A stretch of 64,000 bases of DNA from Brachionus plicatilis (lineage: Eukaryota > Rotifera > Eurotatoria > Ploima > Brachionidae). Shown one piece after another: positions 21,816 to 33,200 of this stretch (the first letter of the stretch is position 1; each line of letters begins with the position of its first letter). The translations under genes were made by a program, and so were the position numbers. The notes under the pieces were generated by a model. That model worked only from the letters and a program-made list of their open reading frames with translations, was not told where the DNA came from and made no database searches. The stretch spans positions 905,784-969,783 of the forward strand of contig QEOQ01000041.1 of NCBI GenBank assembly GCA_010279815.1. The letters are read 5' to 3'.

Positions 21816-22851
21816 TTGAATATAAATGATGTATGAAATAAATGAAACGAATAATTTAATGAAATTAAAGGAATTTTAGCTTAAATTTTTGCTAGACAAT
21901 AAATCAACTATTAGCTGACCTTTTCTTTACTAACAAAGAAGTGTTGATAAAGAAAGCAGCCGTGGCATTGGCGGTGTCATCTTCAAAGTTCTCAAATTAA
22001 TTATAATAAATTAAAAAAAATCATAAAATTATTTTTTATTTATTTTTAGACAATTTTGTGAGTTTTAGAGAAAAATAATAAGATTCCTATACAGTTAAAC
22101 AGCTTAAAGAAATGATCACTTAGTTGTAAATTTCTTTTCCTCGACTCTTCCTCAACTCAATCGAGAATCGAGGAAAGAAAGAGTCGAAGAACAAATGCGT
22201 TCAAGTTATTTTTAATTTGTACTGCATAACCAAAATTACTTTTAGTTTAATGTCTATCTAATATTACAATAAGGATAACTTTAGGACAGATTAAACAAAA
22301 AATCTTTCTTCTCTTTTCAAAAAATCCTCCTATCGGTTGGATACAGTTGATACAAAAAGTTGATCATGATGATCCAAACAGTCTAATGGTAAAAAAACCT
22401 AAAATGGTATGATACCCACACTTGAACCAGAGTCATAGATACTCTCAGTTTCATTTGACCAAGTCAGAGCCTGCATTTCTTAAACAAATCATATTATCAT
22501 CAAAGTTTGATTAATATTCTAAACATTTTAAAAATCGGAAACTGAATCTGAAGATATTGAGAAGTTTTTTCATTTCCTGAACTTTGGCTAAAATGTGTTA
22601 ATTTTCAAAAAAATTCAATTTTTTATTAATTAATTATAAATTTTTAGTTTAAAAATAAAAAGATATTCAAAAAAATTTAAATATTTGAAATAAAAATATG
22701 AGCATTGCATAAGTGTGCCAAGAAGTTAAAATTATCTTTATCAAATAATGAATTTTTTTTTCTTTCACTGTATTTACAAATAAAAATCAGAAAATTTTTA
22801 AGAAATGCTGAATATATGTTTTGAATATATTCTTGAATGAATTAAAATAAT
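21816..22851. other. Intergenic, no gene seen
   Basis: It contains a short imperfect hairpin at about 22139-22192 (cctcgactcttcc ... gaggaaagaaagagtcg), otherwise AT-rich sequence without a recognisable feature. Confidence 0.4.
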
Positions 22852-24215
22852 TTAACTAATCATAAATCTTAGTTTATTGTTGAGCTCTCTTTCTTTTTCA
22901 AGTAAGCCATTCGTGTAACTTTTATACGCATCAAATTGCTTGAAAAATAATTTATTAATTATATTTAATATTGGTCAAAAAGATGCCTACATTTTGAAGA
23001 TCAGAATATCTTTTATTAGCTTCATCCAACTCGATATGTAACACATCTTTATCATACATTTCCTTTATTTTGCTAAAAATAAGTTAAAAATAAGTTTTTA
23101 GTCGTTTTTCAATTGCTGACCAATTTACCTGATTTCTTGATGCAAATTTTTGTAATTTTTTTCCAAATGCTGATGATTTTCACTGAGAGCATTCTTTTCT
23201 TTTCTTAAGTTTTCACATATACTTGTCAATTCAGTGTTGCTTCTTGATAATTCGTCAATATCTCTTGTACTTTTTTCACGTGATTTTTTTGATTCTTGGT
23301 TCAATTTCTCCAAGTTTTCAATCAATTCTTAAAAAGAAAAAAGAAAATTTAAATAGAAGACGAACAAACTAAAAACAAGCAGCAATCGTAGGGAATAGCT
23401 TTAAAAGCACATTAAAATATGAAATTGTATAACTATTTAAATTCATGCTTAGAATCCTTAAAATTGTAAAATTCAAAAAAAAATTACTTTATTCCTAATC
23501 TTTAAACTAAATTTCAAAATTAGCTAATAAAATATAAACCTTTATTTTTTTGGTCAATTTCACTTTTATTTTGAATCAGATCATATATTTCTCGGTCCTT
23601 TTGCTCCGATTTTAGAATCTCTTCTTTCAATTTGGAAACAAAATTTTCATTTTCTTCTTTTAAATTTTCCAATTTTTGCTCATAATCTTTGCACAAATGA
23701 TCCAAGCGCGTTATCTTTTCATTTAAAGCTCTTTTTTCCAATTCGAAAACTTCTTCATCTGGCAAATTTTTCATTTTGTCTAACAACTGCACATATTTTA
23801 GAGTAATATCAGTATTTTTAGTTTTATATTCGTCCTTTATTTTGATCAATTCTTGATGATTGTTGGCCAAGTAGTCAAATTTGTCCAATAAAGATTTATA
23901 TTTTTGATTTAGTTGTTCAACTTCAGCTTGTAGTTCCTGTTTTTGCTCTAAAAGATCCTGGTTTATCTTTTCCAAAGTGGTATTCTTTCGTATGTAGTCA
24001 TCGCCGCGCTGCTTAAGAATCATAATTAATCGCGATTGTTCTTCTACTCGGGATTTTAACATGCCCAACTCTGATTTTTCTTCCTGCGAGATATTTTTTA
24101 AATTCTTTAATGTCTCATCAAATTCATTTCTATTAGATAAATTTATTTCATCAATATCCAATTTAGATTTTTCTATAAACTCTCTAAGACTCTTTGGGTT
24201 ACGATTCGATGTCAT
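22852..24215 (-). CDS. CCDC89: Coiled-coil domain-containing protein 89
   Basis: Coding exons (complement) are 23540..24215, 23129..23327, 22991..23072 and 22852..22938, giving 347 aa. The protein is almost entirely heptad-rich coiled coil. Landmarks shared with vertebrate CCDC89 (BOIP) are SELGMLKSRVEEQSRLIMIL followed by KQRGDDYIRKNTTLE near residue 50, and the C-terminus YTNGLLEKERELNNKLRFM (vertebrate: LLSKERELNGKLRHL). The ATG at 24215 lies just after a tttattttag acceptor, so a 5' UTR intron is likely; the frame stays open further upstream but that part looks like intron translation. Function is poorly known; in mammals it is testis-enriched, and a cilium/flagellum link is only an inference. 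POFUT2 ends about 250 bp upstream on the same strand. Confidence 0.85.
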
Positions 24216-24468
24216 TTTATTGCTCTTATCTAAAATAAAATAATAATTTCCTTTTGAATAACTAATCTGATTACAAAAATAAAATTTTGATTTATTCTTG
24301 TCAAATTTTTGTCGTAAATAAGTGCTTGTTAGACTTACAAAATAAAAATTGTTTAGTCCCAAATTTTTTTTTGTTATCTGAAAAATACAATTCATTTTTA
24401 TGTTTAGAATGACGAATTTAGTCGCCACAATTTTATGCAGAAATAAAAATTAAAATAAATTTAATTTA

Positions 24469-26027
24469 TTAATTTTTTAGCAACCATTTGGTAGTTTCGC
24501 AAAATTTTACGTCATTGCAGAAGCAATTAAAAGTTGTTGAAGGATGAAAGTCGAGAATTTCTCTTTCCTCCTGTATCCGTAGCGAAAATGTCGATTCTTT
24601 GGTACCAATAAAAAATTTGGCATGAGCACATACTATTTGATCAATTATTGAAATTCCTCCATCTTTGTAAGTCTCTAAATCTTCATAACTTGGAGTGTAT
24701 TTAAAAACATCAAAACCAGGTAAACAATTTTCGATTTCAGCAATTTCTTATTTAAAAATAATTTATTTTTTTAATTTAGCTTATTTTTTTTCATTACCTA
24801 AATCGGTTCCATCCGTAGCTAAAAAAACTTTTTTCAAGTTCAATCTTTTTAGAACCATTATCATCTGGTCACAAATTTTTGTGAACGAAACACTTGGCCT
24901 GTACTTAACAAAATCACCTCTTCTCAAATGAACCGCTAAATAATTTCCCACAAAATTAATCTTATCATCACTATTTAATGACTCGATCAAGTCATGTGCT
25001 TTTGCGATCAAATTTTTTGAAAATTTCATACTTTTTCTACACTTAAATTAGAAAAATTATTCTAAAAAAATCTATAAAATATAATGCTACCTTCCAATAC
25101 TCAGTTTGGCCATAATCTTCGTGGACAATTACCTCAGCTCGGTCAATCATTAAAAAACTTTATTAAATTTTAAACAAAAAATTTTAAAAGTTTTTTTTCC
25201 AATTACTTTATATCATATTCTGTTAAAATTTTGACTAAATTTTCAGCTAAAAAATAATTTGTTCCTCTAAATTTAACTTTTTGACATTTTGTTGCTGCAA
25301 TTTTATCAGAATAGCCCCAAAAATTACCCCGAAATAGCCCATTTTTCTTATAAAAAAATTATCAATACATATCTATTTATATTTTAAATTTTACCTTATA
25401 ATAAATAGTTTGATCACAATTTTTTAATATTACAATTTTTTTGAATGGCTCACTATTCAAATTTTCCAAATCGTTTTCTAAAGCATATATTTGATCTAAG
25501 TTAATCGATCCATTATTTTCTAAAAAAAAATCAATTAGCTGAATAGAAATAAAAAAATTATTTTTTCACTTTTTATTAAATCCGAAAGCTCAATGACCGG
25601 TATATACTGACTAAGCGAATTAATGTCAAAAAAATATTCCCAATCAAGCCGTGATTGATCAATTTGTTTATTTTTCCAGTGGTATAAATTGTGCCAAGGA
25701 GGAAGCACAAGATTTAGCCTTAATTCCCTTCTTTCACTGTTTATTTGTTTTACTAGGTTTGCAACTCTAATATAAACGTCTCTACGTAAATTGAATCCCT
25801 CTACCGGGTTCACATCATAAAAAAGAAAAATTTCTCTTGGTTTAACACAATATTCTCCTTGTTCTTGACACAACTGCTCTTTAATTTGATAAGCTAAAAT
25901 TTTCTTTTAATTTTTAGTTTAAAATTAGTGTACCTGGCTTTAAACTTTTTACTTGGTTGCTAACCGCTTTAATAAGAATGGAATATAAAATTATCAAGCT
26001 TATGTAATTTTGCGAAAATATTAGCAT
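24469..26027 (-). CDS. POFUT2: GDP-fucose protein O-fucosyltransferase 2
   Basis: Coding exons (complement) are 25934..26027, 25570..25893, 25395..25519, 25207..25346, 25091..25157, 24798..25041 and 24469..24746, giving 423 aa (human 429). It is an ER enzyme that transfers fucose from GDP-fucose to Ser/Thr of folded thrombospondin type-1 repeats. The N-terminus (MLIFSQNYISLIILYSILIK) is a hydrophobic signal peptide. FLFYDVNPVEGFNLRRDVYI carries the presumed catalytic Glu63. Further family landmarks are LVLPPWHNLYHW, FFDINSLSQYIPVIE, FRGNFWGYSDK, EYWKCRKSM, YLAVHLRRGDF with the nucleotide-sugar-binding HLRR, VFLATDGTD, and DGGISIIDQIVCAHAKFFIG. All six introns are short and in phase. The GTSVSTFS segment of human is GTKESTFS here, and no C-terminal ER-retention tetrapeptide is seen. 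Confidence 0.95.
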
Positions 26028-27099
26028 AATATTAATTAAATGAAAAAATTTAAATTCTTAAAAAGAAAAGTTCCAGGCTAAATTTTTTTTGGCTATTTTA
26101 TTTTTCTAAACTTTTTTATTTTATTTAAACTGGATTTATAATTATAATCAAAGGTATTTGTATTATTTATGAGAAAAAGCTTCGAAATATTCGAAGGGAA
26201 GAATGCTACGAAAAATGTCTGTTATATCTTGAGTTATAACAAAATTCTAAGTTGTCTTAAATGAAACTCAATAATTAAAAACAAATTTTTTTATAAACAA
26301 AATTTGAGTATGATGATTGAAAAAAAATACTTTACAATAACTTTTTAAAAATCATCAAGTTTTTTATTTATTTACTTTGCTTAAAATTTAATATTTTATG
26401 CAAATTGGAACGGAAATTTGTCCTTCAGTCTAAGTGTTTAATTATTAAACAAAAATAAATCTATGTTTCTTTAAAATTTTTAGAATAAAATATAATTTAT
26501 ATAATTTTCAATTTAGTTTTCTTAAAAATCGATTTGATGAAATTTAGAATTTTCAGCAAAAGTGGTCAAAAAACCCTAAATGCGCTTAAAATAGCTGAGT
26601 CAAAAAATTTAAAGCCTCGTTAATTATTTTTTTTTAATGACAGATGAATTTAAAAATATTTGGAAATTAAATTTTTTAATTTAATAAATTAAATTAAATG
26701 GTCCGATTGATCGTCGTCTCTCTATAAAATGTAATACGATAATTTTTAAAGTAACTTAGCAAATTTTTGCCGATATAAAGCCGCTTTCTTAATAAATTAT
26801 TAAATAGCGCTATATTTTTATCTTATGGAACACAAATAGTCTTTATATTCCTAAATATAATGGAGATCCAGATTTTCGAGTCCTACTAAATTTATTTTAT
26901 AATTATAATACTAATAATTATTTATACCCTTTCAATTTTTTATAAAAAGAAGGGTATAAATTTACATTAATTGTCCCATAAATTAATATTTTCAAAAGTA
27001 AAATATTTTCAAAAATTTAAAATTACAAATTAGTTTGAAATTTTCTGTGGTATTTTAAAATTCAAATACAAATTGAACAAAAATTCTTCCATTGATGAC
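26028..27099. other. POFUT2 upstream region, no gene seen
   Basis: AT-rich sequence with the POFUT2 promoter at its left end on the minus strand. No other gene or clear repeat was recognised up to the transposase remnant. Confidence 0.45.
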
Positions 27100-27577
27100 T
27101 TGAAATTAAAGATGAAGTTGAGATGGAAGATGAAGCAGATTGTCCAACTCAACGAAGAGCAAAACGAAGCCACAAGTGTATAATGGAGGAAAGTACCTAA
27201 ACAAAGAAGCAGCATTGACGAAAATAAACAACTTCGTGTTTGAAACTTCAAATGAATACTCCATGCCAGCTGGTGAAGAATCAAAGGAATGGAAAGAAGA
27301 AATCAGAAATATGAAAGAAATGCATTGGAACACTTTTTTTCAATTCAAAAAGAGAGCTTTCGCTGTTTGGATCGTGACTCTACCAAATGGAGATGATATG
27401 GCAGTCAATTGGAAACAAGTTAATTGCACCTGTCCAACCTTTTTCAAGTATTGCATGTGCAAACATTTAATCGATTTTGCAATCAGATTAAAATATTCAA
27501 ACCACCACCAGCAGCAGAAGATTTACTAATTGGTGAAAAAAGTAAAAGAGGAAGACCAAATAATTTTTTTTTTTGAT
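27100..27577 (+). pseudogene. MULE-type transposase C-terminal remnant with SWIM zinc finger
   Basis: The open frame from 27140 includes AFAVWIVTLPNGDD and NCTCPTFFKYCMCKHLIDFA, a SWIM zinc-binding motif (CxC...CxH) of the kind found at the C-terminus of Mutator-like transposases. Just after it the frame slips: the +1 frame continues FKPPPAAEDLLIGEKSKRGR-PNN, a basic KRGRP tail also typical of MULE proteins, then stops at 27577. Upstream, an acidic/basic stretch (VEMEDEADCPTQRRAKR) sits in yet another frame. The catalytic DDE domain is absent. The SWIM call is strong; assignment to MULE rather than another SWIM-domain gene is inference. Confidence 0.65.
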
Positions 27578-28140
27578 ACCGTAAACTCGTGACCATTACT
27601 CTTGGAACAATTTCAAAATTTAGGTTTATTCCATACGGAACTAATACCATCGAAACCATGTTATAAAATTTTTTTATTTTTTTTAGAATAAACCTTGACG
27701 TCTGACTTTAAACTAAGAGTAAGTGCAAAACTTTGATTTTATTCTTAGAATAATTTCGAATTTATTTTGTAAAAAACTCAAAAAATTGTAGAGTTAAATT
27801 CGAAATTAAAAAAAAATAAAAATTAAACTTTATTCTAAATTTTGTATTTATTCTAAGAGCAAAAGTTAAATTCGATTAGAAATTAAAAATCAAAATTAAA
27901 TTTAAAATTAAAAAATTCGATTTAAAAGCCAACAAAAACTGAATAAAAACATTTATTTTTTATTTTTCCTAATAATTTTACCATTTTCGTCACGAGGTAG
28001 CCTTTTTCTACCACGTTTCTTTTGTTTTGAATTGATTTGAACAAGTTTCGATATTGGAAGTTATTGAAATTTGGGATTTGGCTGTGGTCTAAACCCAAAT
28101 TTTGACATTGTTCCAAGAGTAATGGTCACGAGTTTACGGT
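27578..28140. repeat. Long-spaced inverted repeat (563 bp) next to the MULE remnant
   Basis: The left end ACCGTAAACTCGTGACCATT continues into actcttggaacaat; the right end is its inverse (attgttccaagagtaatggt, then cacgagtttacggt), with about 50 bp paired. On the minus strand near 27957-28025 a second KRGRKRLPRDENGK-type basic tail occurs, mirroring the KRGRP tail on the plus strand just left of the repeat. It may be the end of a MULE-like element with a deleted middle. No matching target-site duplication was found, so borders are provisional. Confidence 0.5.
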
Positions 28141-29408
28141 GACCATTACTAAATAAATTTATTTTTAATATTTAAATTTTAATTAGCATTATATATTAAA
28201 TCCTTATCATTTTTTTTATATTATTTTAATACTTACTTTGAAAGTAAGTATAATACTCATCGAAATAATAAAATACTGATATTTAAATTATTTACTGATT
28301 TATTTAAAATAATTTACTGATCATTATAAATTAAATACTGATCGAAATAGGAAAATACTTATTATAATAATAAAAAAATACCGATGAAAATATTTATAAT
28401 ACTAATAAAGTAACAAAGTATGTTTTACTAAATTGAAGTATTTTTTAAAGTTTTTTTTAAACTTTAATTTTAATTCATCAAAAAAGAAAGAATTTATGTT
28501 AAATTTGTATTTGAACTTCACAAAACTATATTCTGTACTTTATCTCAGATTCGAAGTCTTCATGATTTTTTTCTTCGCTTTATTGACACTTTTATTTTTA
28601 CATGGACAATTGAAAAAATTGATTATTTTTAGTTTGACAATTGTCCAGGTAAGTGACAAGACCCAAAAAGAGATAAAAATTAAAATAGGGAGTTAAACCC
28701 CTGAATTAATTTGGTTTCTCATTATTTTTCTATTTTTTTTCCCTAAAATAATTGAATTATGTATTTTAATAATATAAATTAGATACTCTTGTAATTTTTT
28801 TTTATATTTATTTTTATTAGATACTAGAATCATTTATTTAGATTCAAATCAATTTGTAACCTTTGAAAAATAAATGCGATGCTTCTTAATCTTTAATTTA
28901 GTAAAAATATTTTGATTTTTAAATAGTTTCAATTTTTTATTTTCTATTTGATTTATTTTGCCTCTTTTTTGTCAATTAATATTTAATTAAGATAATATTT
29001 ATTTTTGTCTCACATAATGATCCCTTCTAAATAATTTCATTATAATTTTTTGCGCTTCTTTTCTTCAATAAATTTTTCCCTTTATAAAATTCTCGTTTTT
29101 AAATCCAAAATTTTATGGACATTTGTAAACGGTTTCTAAAAAAATTTATTTCAAATCAACTTTTAAAATAAAAAATATGCTTCATTTTTAAAAAACTTTT
29201 TCTTTTAAAAATAATTTTTACAAATCATATTTGATAAATTAAAGAAAGTGTCAAGCGTTCCGTCAAATATAAATAAAATTCCAAAATCACAATAGATCAT
29301 GCAACATTAAATTATTATTGAACTCATTACAGTTCCTTACTTAGTTTTTTTAATATGCTTTTATCCAACTTCTCCAAACTCGTTGTTTACTTTTGCTCAC
29401 TTCAATGT
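28141..29408. other. AT-rich, short degenerate repeats
   Basis: At 28236-28400 the words aatactgat, atttactgat and gaaataataaaatac recur irregularly, a decayed simple repeat. The hydrophobic 87-codon frame at 28433-28696 has no family signature and probably reflects T-rich composition. Nothing else is supported. Confidence 0.45.
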
Positions 29409-29753
29409 TCTTTTGTGAATTTGTGAATTTTGGTGCAAAAAACAAAAAATTAAAAACGCCAGAGCTCTAATTCGTACCGACCAAAACATGTTATGTAAAT
29501 TTTAGAAACAGATGCATTCTCTGTACCACCACTTATTGTTGAGTTGGATTTAAAATATAATATTTTATCCAAAATTTATAATTCTGATTTTGCAGATTTA
29601 TTGGAGAGTTCTGCAGAATCAGAATATTGGTTGTACATAGGTTGCTTCATTTGCTACAATTTACAAAACATGTTTTGGTCCATCTGAACTTAAGAATTGG
29701 CATTTTTAATAATTTTTTTTGTTTTTGTTTTTTGTAAAAAAATTCACAATGCC
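29409..29753. mobile_element. Second, diverged copy of the 12.9-kb foldback MITE
   Basis: Both arms match the element at 12911-13232: a left arm with accaaaacatgttatgtaaat and a right arm with atttacaaaacatgttttgg, then ...gaattcacaatgcc-type end. The loop is longer and different (ttctgattttgcag / ctgcagaatcagaa). The left terminus has decayed (tgtgaatttgtgaatttt), and I could not find a clean target-site duplication. It is older than the 12.9-kb copy. Confidence 0.75.
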
Positions 29754-30222
29754 GTTTTTTTAGCTACTAAATATTAAAATTATCTTAGAAAATAATTTGC
29801 AGAAAAAAATAACTTTCAAAATAAATGTGTTTTTTTCACCACTTTGGATTTGACAACTAATCGGTTTTTATGTTAAGGTACTCCATACCATTTGAATATT
29901 TTTTAAATTTTGAAAATCAGATAATGTTTCCTAATTAATTTATCCAGCTTTAATTAAGAAAAAATCATTGAGACTGATTGAGTCTGACGAAGTTTATAAG
30001 GCTCTAACTAACCACCTCTGACTAAAGCTTATTATTTGGGACACCTAACATTTTATAAAATATTATATTAAAAAATGTTTGGTTTTAATTTAAAAAATTT
30101 CTATATGAAAAAAAAAATGGTTTCTATAGAAACTCAAAATTTTCAAGCTTTAAAATTTATTATTCGAAAAAAAGTCCAAATAAAAATTAATAAAAACATT
30201 TAATTTATTTAAAAGCGTAAAA
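29754..30222. other. CFAP206 upstream region
   Basis: 469 bp between the foldback element and the CFAP206 start codon; it should contain the promoter and 5' leader. No discrete motif recognised. Confidence 0.4.
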
Positions 30223-33200
30223 ATGTCCAAAACTCAAGCAGAAACTGTTATTAAGAACATAATTAGAGAAATTATCCAAGAATGCACAACTAGAGGCCAA
30301 ATTGTTTCAGAGACCCTGGTCGCTTTTATTGTAACATTCAAATGTTTTTTTTTTCTAACATAAAAATTATCCAAGGTAAAAGCAGTGGTTCTAGATCCTG
30401 ATAACCAATTTCACGTAGATCGACAATTGACTAAAGATGATGTGCAGAAACTTATTAAAGTAAAATTTTATTCAGTTTAAAAATTCAGTATAAAAAATAA
30501 ATCTAAAAAGCTCTGCGTTGACCGTCTTTTGGATGTGCGTTCGCCATCTCTTGACACAATCAAAATGCAAGTTTACTTTGATATGAACTACACGACAAGA
30601 TGTACCCTAATTTTTTTATTTTTTTACACCGGCAAATTTTTGCATTTGTTTATTTTTAGCTGAATTTTTAGAGGAACATAGAAGAGTTTTGGAGTCGCGT
30701 TTGCAGCCTGTAATCAGAGAAATAACCGACTCTAGAGCAAAAACAAAAGAAGACCTCGAAACATTATACAGAAAAATTGTTTCAGCAATTTTACTACGCT
30801 CTGGCTTAGGAAGTCCAACTGACATATCAGTTGTCCGTGAAGCAACAGGTTTGTCTTATTTCATGATTTAAATTTTTATTTTTATGACATTTTTAAAATA
30901 GCTGCACTACAAAGTGTCTTTCCTCCAATTGAGCTTGGTACATTTATGTCCATGAGCAAACGTGATAAAGAAAAGCAGCTAGTAGAGCTCACTCTAATAG
31001 TTACTGGAATAAGATTGTTTAACAAAGAGTGCGGAAAAGGCGGCGAAGGAATTGATGACTGTACTTGATGATAAATTTTATTTGAGAAATTTATATTTTC
31101 TGTTTAAGTACCAGCAATTCTTAATCAGGCTATTCCTGCCACAACTGAAGAAGTAGACAAAGTTATTGAACATACTGTTAAGTCAGCATATAAATACACA
31201 GGTGATATATAGAAAAATTAAGTTGTAAAATTTCGTTCAAATTGAACAAAAATATAAACGTCCTTTTTATGAAAAATTTAAATTAAAGATAAAAAAATTA
31301 TCAGAAAAACACAGCAAATATAATATGAAATAAAAAATTAAAGATTTTATTTTAGGCAAAAATAATGTAAAAAAAAATTAATGAATTTTTTATTAATCTT
31401 TAATTTAAATATTTTAAAAGAGAACATATATATTACGCTCAATTCATAGAATTTTTTTGTCATAGAAAAATTATTTCAAAGAATTATTTTCATAGAAATT
31501 TTTTAAGGGATAAAAAAATTCGTAGAAAATCTAAGGAATTTTGTCAGAAGAATAATCTCTCGTAATTTTAGATGGACAATAAGTTGCCAAAATATTTAAA
31601 ACTTTTCTTAAATCTACTAGAAACGAAAATTTAATTGAAAAATATTTATTTAAGTTTGATCCAGATTTAATAAAACGTTAATTCATTTAAAATTTTTTCT
31701 ATTAATTAATTTAATGTAACCAAATATTTTTCAATAAAAATTTTTACACAATTTCTTTAAGAACAAATTTTATGAGAATATTTTTTTTATAAAGAGCTTT
31801 TATGAATGGTCCATAATTGGCTAAATTACGTAATTTTACATTATTTTTAGTAATCTTACATAATCGTAATCTTACTTTGAATATTAGTCGGTAAGGATAT
31901 GTAATTTTACGTAAAATTACGTTAGCTAACATTAAAATACGTAAATTTTAGTAAAATCGTTCCTAAATGCTTACGCCCAAAAATTTGAGGACTTTGCTGA
32001 GAAAAATGTAGAATTGGTTTCTTTTCCAAAATATTTAATTAATTTTATTTGTGAAAAATTAAAAAAAATTCAACATTCTTTACCGTGTACTAAATTTAGC
32101 CCATTCTGGAACTTATACAAAATCACTGTATCAAAATTTATTCTATGAGTTTTGTTTTGTTTAATTAATTTTTTTTTAATTTCAATTTTTACTAAATTTT
32201 ATTATATTTCATTAATAGTATTTTTTTTCTATAGCAATTCTTGAAAAAAATAGTTCTCAAATGTTCGCCTCGTATAAGCGGAAACTTTTGTCTGATGCGC
32301 TGGTTAATGTGAGACAGCATGAAATATGCCTTAAAACTATTTTAAATGACATAATAATATGTGCCAAAAATGTGGAAAGTTTGCAAGTTCAGCTTGGTCA
32401 AAGACTTGATCACTTGAAAAATACTATTCAATCCAAAAATGCTATTCCCACTGCTCAAGTTTATGTATTAATATTTTTTTTAAGAAATTTAAAGTGAATT
32501 TTTTTACAAATAGCCTCAATTCATTCAATTAGCAAATATATGGATAGGCTTCCAAGACGAGCTTGTCTTAATAAGCGTCCTTAGCAATGTTTTATACAAT
32601 TTAGAACCATTTGCGATGGTAGCTTTTTTTACTAATTAAACAATTTTAAAAAATGAAAAAAATTATTTTTCAGAATCATAGACAAATTTTTACTGACGAA
32701 TTTCTACAGCCTTACCTTGATCAGATTAAATTAGTGAAAACAGATGCTGAAAGAATTAAAGAAGTTGACAGCGAAAGAATAAATCCAAACGATTTTGAAA
32801 ATTTAGACTGGCTTTTTCCTGATACGACTCTAAATTTTGAAAAGTTAACTTTGGCCTTCAAAGGCTTTTGTGCTCACGCTTTAAGTAAATTAGACTTTTT
32901 ATTACTGCCAGCCAATTCCAATATCGGAGTCCTTCAGTACAATAACAATTTTTACGCTTTCTCAAGTAAAACAGCAGCCATCGAATTTGCCCATAATGTT
33001 CCGCAGTAAATTTAATTTTTTTGATTTTCTTAAATTAAATCTTTTTCCCTAGACATCTTAATCAAATAGTCAATACAGCCAAACGTAATCCTGAGCTCAT
33101 TCAATTACTCGAAATGCATAACCAGTTTAAGTCCATAACCCAATACGGTGATGTAAGACATTTTTTCTAAATGAAAATTTTTTAATTTTCTAATTTTTCT

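Noticed and set aside
28433..28696. H h-rich 87-codon frame resembling a small membrane protein
   Set aside because: Hydrophobicity follows from T-rich DNA; no start context, family or flanking exon supports it.
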